A stretch of DNA of 64,000 bases from Xestospongia bergquistia (lineage: Eukaryota > Porifera > Demospongiae > Haplosclerida > Petrosiidae): positions 15,210,446 through 15,274,445 of the forward strand of contig OZ014411.1 in assembly GCA_963965975.1 (NCBI GenBank), read 5' to 3'. Each line of letters starts with the position of its first letter. The first letter of the stretch is position 1. This document shows, piece by piece, positions 59,612 to 64,000 of this stretch. The notes beneath the pieces were generated by a model. The model searched no databases, was not told the DNA's origin, and saw nothing but the letters and a program-made list of their open reading frames with translations. Made by a program: the position numbers and the translations under genes.

Positions 59612-60395
59612 TGTACTCTGTCTGAGTTGAGAAGAGCTACCAAGACATTATGAATAATTTTGCTGTTTTACATGCTATCCACATGGGACTTGTACCAATC
59701 AATTTAGCTTGAAAATGTGCATTTTATATATAAAATTTGGCTCTCCAGTGCTAAGAGAAAGTTGCACACTATAAAACTCCATACATTTTTCAATGGCATA
59801 CTTTCGACAAACTTCAAATTGCGCACCTTTGAGGATTTAACAAAAAACAATTTTCACCTTGAGAACTCAGCCATCTGTCATGTGCAGTTCAAAATTATAG
59901 TTCTAATTATATGAATAAATATTCTATTATAACAATTATTATTATTGAAATAATAACCAGGAAGTGTCTTTTGTAATTTAAGGCAGCTATAAAGCCACAA
60001 AGGTTCTGAAAAACGTTTTAACAATGAAAGAAGAATGAGAATGCCTGATAGAGGGAGTACATTTTTCGTTTGATGGCTTCATGATCAAAATCATCAACTA
60101 AAAGGGACCATTTCAGAGATCTTAAGTCTATTTAAACCTGTTGAGTTCTTCCAATAGTCATAGACACTCGCAACAACCTCCTTTGTTTGTGACCTCAGTT
60201 TCTTTCTCTTTGGCATCTTCCCAAACACGAGAGAAAATGTGGTGTGTTCGCATGACTTGCACGTGAAAAAATAATGAATAAAATTAAATGTACTTCAGTG
60301 CTAATTATTATAGGAGAGGAAATACCTTACCTTACATTCCATGCACAAAACACCTTTTTGTAATGAAGGTCTCTTCTCAACTTAGACAGAGTATA
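59612..60395. mobile_element. Possible Tc1/mariner-like remnant
   Basis: TGTACTCTGTCTGAGTTGAG(AAGAG) at 59,612-59,636 is matched in inverse at 60,371-60,395 (CTCTTCTCAACTTAGACAGAG(TATA)) with one or two differences. Between them, on the minus strand, lies the start of a transposase-like protein. The length of ~0.78 kb implies internal deletion. TA at the right border is compatible with a TA target, but the left border reads TG, so the exact ends are unsure. Confidence 0.45.
60093..60216 (-). pseudogene. N-terminal fragment of a transposase-like protein
   Basis: From ATG 60,216 the minus strand reads M-P-K-R-K-K-L-R-S-Q-T-K-E-V-V-A-S-V-Y-D, then W-K-N-S-T-G-L-N-R-L-K-I-S-E-M, before a TGA after 40 codons. 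Basic start plus a long helix (L-R-S-Q-x-x-E-x-V-x-x-V-x-D-Y) resembles the first helix-turn-helix of animal Tc1-like DDE transposases. The fragment is flanked by short inverted repeats, which supports this. Nothing of the catalytic domain remains in the interval. Confidence 0.45.
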
Positions 60396-61050
60396 ATCCA
60401 TTTCACATGACACTCTCATGAGTTGGTTATTTGAATATCAGTCTAAAATTGTTCTAAATGAGAGAATATCAGTAGCTCTATAATAGCAGTAAAAACATTC
60501 TTATCTTTGGCTAACAATCAGTCACACCCATAGTATTTATAGTTGACCAAATACATATAATTGAATACAGCAATAAAACACATAGGACTACTTGACATAC
60601 TTCACATGCTATGTATTAAGGTATCCTCTGTTCTTATCTGTGTATTGACTTCAATAGTGATAACACTTATATTATACAATGTCATATTATTAATAATACA
60701 CATTACATTTATTTGGTTTTATTTTCTTTGTTTATAATTTGACTGGGCAAAACTACAGAGTTTTCTAAGAGTCATCTAGTCATCGTACTCACTTTTTATT
60801 AAATAGAGTTCAAAACACTGACTTATATAAAGAATGTGCTATTCTTTATAGCAGAGTAAGTCGATGCATTATAATAATATATCAGTTGTAAACTCACCTC
60901 ACATATCATTTCTTTAGTCATAAGAACTTAACATTGTATGCATGTACATGTATATATATAATAACACATTTATTATAATGTTATCATGAGAGAGTATATT
61001 TGTAAGAGTAGTTATTATGTAGTTATTATATGTCTTTATAATTTATACAG
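60396..61050. other. No gene recognised; AT-rich upstream flank of the VPS3-like exons
   Basis: I found no exon that would join in frame to the acceptor at 61,050. Confidence 0.5.
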
Positions 61051-61140
61051 ATGGATGAACATGAAAAAGCTCTTAGTATATTACCTCATCATTTACAGGA
61101 TTATGAAGGTGCTGAACAATATTGTTCTATATATACAAAG
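61051..61140 (+). CDS. VPS3/VPS39-like tethering-complex subunit, exon a
   Basis: A 90-bp exon after TATACAG and before GTAAGTT reads M-D-E-H-E-K-A-L-S-I-L-P-H-H-L-Q-D-Y-E-G, then A-E-Q-Y-C-S-I-Y-T-K. The pattern (G)-x-H-E-x-A-L-x-I-L-V-H-x-L-x-D-x-x-x-A-E-x-Y-C is the hallmark of the clathrin-heavy-chain-like repeat near the C-terminus of TGFBRAP1/VPS3 and VPS39, subunits of the CORVET and HOPS tethers that act on endosomes and lysosomes. The initial M is more likely an internal residue, as the domain is C-terminal in the family. Three following exons continue the same plan with introns of 94, 69 and 100 bp. Confidence 0.75.
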
Positions 61141-61234
61141 GTAAGTTAATATATATTCAAATAACATTCAATAATATAATACATGTTATAAGTTTGTTAT
61201 AGAATATGATATAATATAACATTAATTATGATAG

Positions 61235-61307
61235 GATCATAGCAGACACAATCGTCAACGAGTATACCAGACATTATTAACTCTTTTTATCTTACACCAT
61301 TTAATAG
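61235..61307 (+). CDS. VPS3/VPS39-like subunit, exon b
   Basis: This 73-bp exon reads D-H-S-R-R-H-N-R-Q-R-V-Y-Q-T-L-L-T-L-F-I and L-H-H-L-I, ending in phase 1 at GTAAGTT. R-x-x-x-Q-T-L-L-x-x-(F/Y)-L is the helix that follows the A-E-x-Y-C helix in TGFBRAP1/VPS3, so order and spacing agree with the family. It joins exon a in phase 0. Confidence 0.7.
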
Positions 61308-61376
61308 GTAAGTTAGTTAACTCTTCATTAACTAACATAGTATTAATTTAGTTTAAAACACCTCTCATTTAACAAG

Positions 61377-61423
61377 CACTAGAACTCTTGAGCACACATA
61401 GTGGAAAATTTGATGCTGCAAAG
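61377..61423 (+). CDS. VPS3/VPS39-like subunit, exon c
   Basis: This 47-bp exon completes the split codon (G+CA, Ala) and reads A-L-E-L-L-S-T-H-S-G-K-F-D-A-A-K, ending at GTAAGA. A-L-x-L-L-x-x-H-x-x-x-F-D-A-x-x-(V/A)-L is the next conserved helix of VPS3/VPS39, so three consecutive tiny exons encode three consecutive family motifs. The expected next motif (L-L-P-x-x-W/T) is not found downstream, so this may be a truncated copy. Confidence 0.7.
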
Positions 61424-61523
61424 GTAAGAAGTATGAGTGTGTGTTTCTTTGTGTATCAATCTATGTTGTCTACAAATAATTTATAATGTAATTTAATATG
61501 TATTATAATATTTTATGATGTAG

Positions 61524-61580
61524 ATGAGACTTACCTCCATTGAGATGGGAATAAGTCCACTGGTTAAGAGAACAGTTAAG
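61524..61580 (+). CDS. Possible VPS3/VPS39-like exon d
   Basis: This is a 57-bp open block between GATGTAG and GTAATA: M-R-L-T-S-I-E-M-G-I-S-P-L-V-K-R-T-V-K. Splice borders and phase fit exon c, but the sequence does not clearly match the family's next segment. It could be a later exon after loss of one, or chance. No further exon or stop was found before 62,375. Confidence 0.35.
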
Positions 61581-62375
61581 GTAATAATAATATATAGTGT
61601 TTTTGTATCTCAATGTACTTGTACTTAAATATAGAGAAACCTCAAAATCTCAAATATATATAATAAAAATCATCTTCCTAAAGGTATTGTCCACATGTAC
61701 ATATATTGGACACACCCACCCTTCTTTACTAGATGTTAATTATTAGTCTTATCTCCAGACACCCATTCACTTCATGCAAAAAACAGTGTCTGATAACTTT
61801 AGACTAATGATTCCTTAGATTTGATTATGATGACATCAGTGAAATGTGTTAATATATGAGATGAAAAATAGCTTGTTGTAATTACAAATTGTGCACTAAG
61901 GATGGATGGTTAATGGTCTCAGATACACAATTGAGCGTGTGGAAGCACAGTCATGAATAATGTCAGTGTTTTGGTTTTTTTTGTCAGGGCAACTTTCAAA
62001 TTACTTAATAGGAAATTGCATTTTACAAAACCTCCATAGTAACCATACAGTAAAATCTACAACCATTTAATATTTTATCCTTATAATGCAGTATTATGAT
62101 AGCACTCTGTTGACTAATGATGTGAGGTATAATGATTTTGTGTTCTTTGTATTTTAGAATCTTTTCCATGGCAATTGTACGGAAGCTGCAGACAAACATT
62201 CCAATTCCTATTTCTCCTTCGTGCATTTGAAAAATTAATTATGGACCCTTTATAATTATTTTGGCTTCCATATGAATAGACAGATATTCCGTTTAAACAA
62301 ATACGAGGTTTCATGTATGTCATTTTCCTGTTTTAGCACGAGGTTGGTTAGTTTGTTTGTAAACAGATTGTTAGC
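61581..62375. other. No gene recognised between the VPS3-like and SAM-domain exons
   Basis: AT-rich; overlapping minus-strand frames at 62,023-62,323 are in conflict with one another and have no family signal. Confidence 0.5.
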
Positions 62376-62574
62376 ATGGACCCTGAATTCAGGGAATCTT
62401 TAGTCATGAGAGGTGTAAAACGAGAAAGTATAGATTTGCTTGAAAAAGAAGATATACTTGGAGAAAAACAATTTTTTCAGCTTCATATGGATGATCTTAA
62501 ACTGTTTCTTGATAGAGGAATAAACATTGTACAATACTCAATCATTGCTAGGCTCTGGGAAGAAAAAATGAAAG
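62376..62574 (+). CDS. SAM-domain protein, exon 1 (intact copy)
   Basis: From ATG 62,376: M-D-P-E-F-R-E-S-L-V-M-R-G-V-K-R-E-S-I-D, then L-L-E-K-E-D-I-L-G-E-K-Q-F-F, L-H-M-D-D-L-K-L-F-L, R-G-I-N-I-V-Q-Y-S-I-I-A-R-L-W. The spacing of the G-V turn, the I-x-L-L-E helix, F-x-x-L-x-x-D-D-L and the closing I-x-x-L-W helix follows the sterile alpha motif (SAM) fold, used for protein-protein oligomers. The exon ends in phase 1 at GTATAT. A decayed paralogue lies at 54,650. Expression cannot be judged; no stop interrupts the three exons. The TDP-43-like gene starts about 200 bp downstream, so the two could be one unit. Confidence 0.72.
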
Positions 62575-62634
62575 GTATATTTATATACAAATAGCAACTT
62601 GACATTATGAAGTCTTGTATCTTATATGTTGTAG

Positions 62635-62703
62635 TTACTAGAGATACACCTGGCTTGGGTTCTGATATTAGCAGTACCAATGGGACAAGTGATGATGGCA
62701 CAA
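62635..62703 (+). CDS. SAM-domain protein, exon 2 (Ser/Thr/Gly linker)
   Basis: After ATGTTGTAG the exon reads V-T-R-D-T-P-G-L-G-S-D-I-S-S-T-N-G-T-S-D and D-G-T, ending in phase 1 at GTATGT. Low-complexity, polar, probably a disordered linker. The same exon with a few substitutions exists at 54,894-54,963 in the decayed copy, with identical borders. Confidence 0.65.
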
Positions 62704-62746
62704 GTATGTAAAAGTAATTATAATTGCTTGATTATGAAGAATTAAG

Positions 62747-62881
62747 GTAAACTCTCAAGACAAGAGCTGTTTGAATCATTTCATGCTAAAATGAGAACAA
62801 TCAAGTCTAAAAAGTACAACCAAGAACTTTTTCCTATGAAGTCTTGTGTAAAGAAATCTGAAGAAAAGCAAATTAATTGCT
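62747..62881 (+). CDS. SAM-domain protein, exon 3 (basic tail)
   Basis: After ATTAAG the split codon gives S, then K-L-S-R-Q-E-L-F-E-S-F-H-A-K-M-R-T-I-K, and further on K-K-Y-N-Q-E-L-F-P-M-K-S-C-V-K-K. It either ends at the donor TGTAAGTA (62,882) or reads on for two codons to TAG at 62,887-62,889. Rich in Lys; no known domain. Conserved in the decayed copy, where the frame is also open, which argues that the exon was under selection before the duplication. Confidence 0.6.
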
Positions 62882-62946
62882 GTAAGTAGTACTAATTACT
62901 AATTTACATGCAGTCATATCCTGTAGGCAACTGTTGTAGTTTGTGA

Positions 62947-63043
62947 CCAATCAGAACAAAGAAAGAAGAGTATAGAGTAATAAAAAATTTAGTAGCACAT
63001 ATGTATAAAAGCAACTGCCAGTCTAACTCAAGACCAGTCAGTA
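62947..63043 (+). promoter_or_regulatory. CCAAT + TATA core promoter of the TDP-43-like gene
   Basis: GACCAATCAGAA (CCAAT box, 62,947), then TATAAAA at 63,004-63,010 and an initiator-like TCAGTA at 63,038. The ATG follows at 63,107. Spacing of the boxes is typical of animal class II promoters. The decayed SAM copy at 55 kb loses homology just before this promoter. Confidence 0.65.
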
Positions 63044-63106
63044 CAAGTATTAAGTGTTCGGAAGTATCGCTATTCAGTTTGCAGTGTTCCTTCTCGAGAT
63101 CTAGAA

Positions 63107-63268
63107 ATGGCAGAATACGTTGTGGTATACGAAAGCGAGGCGGATATCCATGGATTGAGATAGACCTCGACGAAGATAATAATTTAGCTATCGAAACAAT
63201 TTGATCACAGTTCGGCCCCTGTTGCAACGGACTGTATTTTTATAATGCAGACACCGGAAGAAAGAGAG
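63107..63268 (+). pseudogene. TDP-43-type N-terminal-domain gene, exon 1 (one frameshift, one stop)
   Basis: ATG 63,107 opens M-A-E-Y-V-V-V-Y-E-S-E-A-D. One base appears lost near 63,146; in the next frame the sequence goes on P-W-I-E-I-D-L-D-E-D-N-N-L-A-I-E-T-I, meets TGA (63,202) where a Ser codon would fit, then S-Q-F-G-P-C-C-N-G-L-Y-F-Y-N-A-D-T-G-R-K and the donor GTAAAG. M-x-E-Y-x-x-V..E-D-x..P-I-E-I-x-x-E-D-x..T-(I/V)..Q-F-x-G-x-x-G-L-x-Y-x-N is the N-terminal domain of TDP-43 (TARDBP), which mediates head-to-tail self-association. The recognition is by pattern from memory. The promoter and exons 2-4 look intact, so it died recently, or the lesions are sequence errors. Confidence 0.68.
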
Positions 63269-63375
63269 GTAAAGTTAGATCTTAAGTCATATGCATTATG
63301 TCCTATTTTGTCTTACAATGTTTATACTTTGTCTATCCTTGCACACTTGACCTATTACGTATTTCAATGTTGTAG

Positions 63376-63516
63376 GATTAATGGCTCAGGAAAGTGGTTG
63401 GTGTAACATCATTAAATTGTTCGTTAAGAAAAGTGAACCTGTGCATACGATCGTGAAGGAAGACCACCAGCCTAGGTCTCCTGATGAATCTGTAGTTAAT
63501 CCAGTCTCCTCAAAAT
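63376..63516 (+). CDS. TDP-43-type gene, exon 2
   Basis: After TTGTAG, the split Gly is followed by L-M-A-Q-E-S-G-W-C-N-I-I-K-L-F-V-K-K. G-W-x-N-x-x-(Y/K)-x-(V/F)-x matches the end of the TDP-43 N-terminal domain. The exon continues with an acidic/polar linker (E-P-V-H-T-I-V-K-E-D-H-Q-P-R-S-P-D-E-S) and S-S-K. A donor GTTAGC at 63,517 gives a join in phase 1 to exon 3; without splicing there is a TAG at 63,519. Confidence 0.62.
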
Positions 63517-63576
63517 GTTAGCTATACCAACATTTCATGCATATCATATATACTTGTTCTTCCTTTCGGCACACAG

Positions 63577-63710
63577 TGATTTTGACAAAGAAAGAGCTAC
63601 TAAATTTTATTAAGCTGAAAGGGAACCAAAATTGCCCCTCAGCTCTTTTAGCTCGACAGAAGTGGAATGAGCTTAATGGGATCATTAGAAGAAAAGTCCA
63701 TGAGATGGAA
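63577..63710 (+). CDS. TDP-43-type gene, exon 3 (unknown domain)
   Basis: After GCACACAG the exon reads L-I-L-T-K-K-E-L-L-N-F-I-K-L-K-G-N-Q-N-C, and ends W-N-E-L-N-G-I-I-R-R-K-V-H-E-M-E before GTGAGA. The 45 codons are uninterrupted and rich in Lys and Leu, mostly helical. No RNA-recognition motif is seen, unlike true TDP-43, so the N-terminal domain is here combined with something else. Joins exon 4 in phase 0. Confidence 0.6.
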
Positions 63711-63771
63711 GTGAGAGGAAATGCTTATTTATATAATTGTAGAATTTAATACTTCTTAACAAACTCTATAG

Positions 63772-63987
63772 TGGAAAGGAAGTGGGGAATTCAGTGTATG
63801 CCAAGGGACAACAAAAGAGGACAGCTTAACAAATTGTGCTCTAAGGGAAGAAGTACTAAACTCAAGTGAAGTTGACTCTCGACTAAGAACATTCACATTA
63901 GAAGATGGCCACACATTAGAAATCCACAGACCCTGCGCTTCTGCCAGGATTCGGCAATGTCTAAATGACATGAAGAGAAATGCAACT
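63772..63987 (+). CDS. TDP-43-type gene, exon 4 (runs to the window edge)
   Basis: A 216-bp open exon after CTCTATAG: W-K-G-S-G-E-F-S-V-C-Q-G-T-T-K-E-D-S-L, then E-V-L-N-S-S-E-V-D-S-R-L-R-T-F-T-L-E-D-G and A-R-I-R-Q-C-L-N-D-M-K-R-N-A-T, with donor GTGAGTT at 63,988. No stop in 72 codons and correct phase (0) make it a convincing exon. The domain is not recognised. The gene continues beyond 64,000. Confidence 0.65.
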
Positions 63988-64000
63988 GTGAGTTATTATA

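Overview
The window reads as nuclear DNA of an animal. It is AT-rich, has short GT..AG introns (about 60-150 bp in the gene-like parts), and carries metazoan protein domains: ankyrin, THAP, FLYWCH, SAM, a TDP-43-type N-terminal domain and VPS3/VPS39. The family mix (many TDP-43-N and P2X7-tail-like paralogues, integrase-like repeats, tiny introns) reminds me of a demosponge such as Amphimedon. That assignment is inference, not proof. There is no bacterial operon structure, CRISPR array, rRNA or recognisable tRNA.

Left part, 1-29,030: one minus-strand ankyrin-repeat gene, seen as five exons of 93-99 bp, one 31-33 residue ankyrin repeat per exon, all in phase 0 with GT..AG borders. Two exon types alternate (A-B-A-B), so the gene grew by duplicating a two-exon block. 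The first A-B intron is 1.5 kb and holds three or four worn units of a ~145 bp repeat. The second, homologous A-B intron is 25.1 kb and almost all of it is one tandem array of about 160 copies of that unit, with higher-order duplications of 1,756, 430 and 290 bp. This intron-resident satellite is the most striking feature of the window.

Middle part, 29-47 kb: mostly transposon debris. 34,062-35,020 is a complete small Mutator-like element (8-bp target duplication, 84/92-bp inverted ends) coding for a protein that joins the start of a FLYWCH domain to the C-terminus of a MULE transposase, with the catalytic core gone. 37.3-38.4 kb and 40.9-43.6 kb are two decayed copies of a DDE/rve integrase gene. 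The second is split by a young Kolobok-type element (41,411-42,733, TTAA target duplication, 214-bp inverted ends) carrying a THAP-domain gene and, on the other strand, a gene for a cysteine-rich domain like the cytoplasmic tail of P2X7. Both genes start exactly 17 bp inside their inverted repeat, so the repeats look like mirror-image promoters. 39.4-40.7 kb holds a triplicated ~470 bp repeat.

Right part, 47-64 kb: sparse genes and gene relics. These include a first exon with an E-box promoter at 50.8-51.1 kb; a decayed copy (54.7-55.1 kb) and an intact copy (62.4-62.9 kb) of a SAM-domain gene; a SKI2/MTR4-type RNA helicase pseudogene at 56.6-57.2 kb; a 1.3 kb ACATGTACAT minisatellite at 57.5-58.8 kb; a Tc1-like remnant at 59.6-60.4 kb; three or four exons of a VPS3/VPS39-like tethering subunit at 61.1-61.6 kb; and, running off the right edge, a CCAAT/TATA-promoter gene with a TDP-43-type N-terminal domain damaged by one frameshift and one stop.
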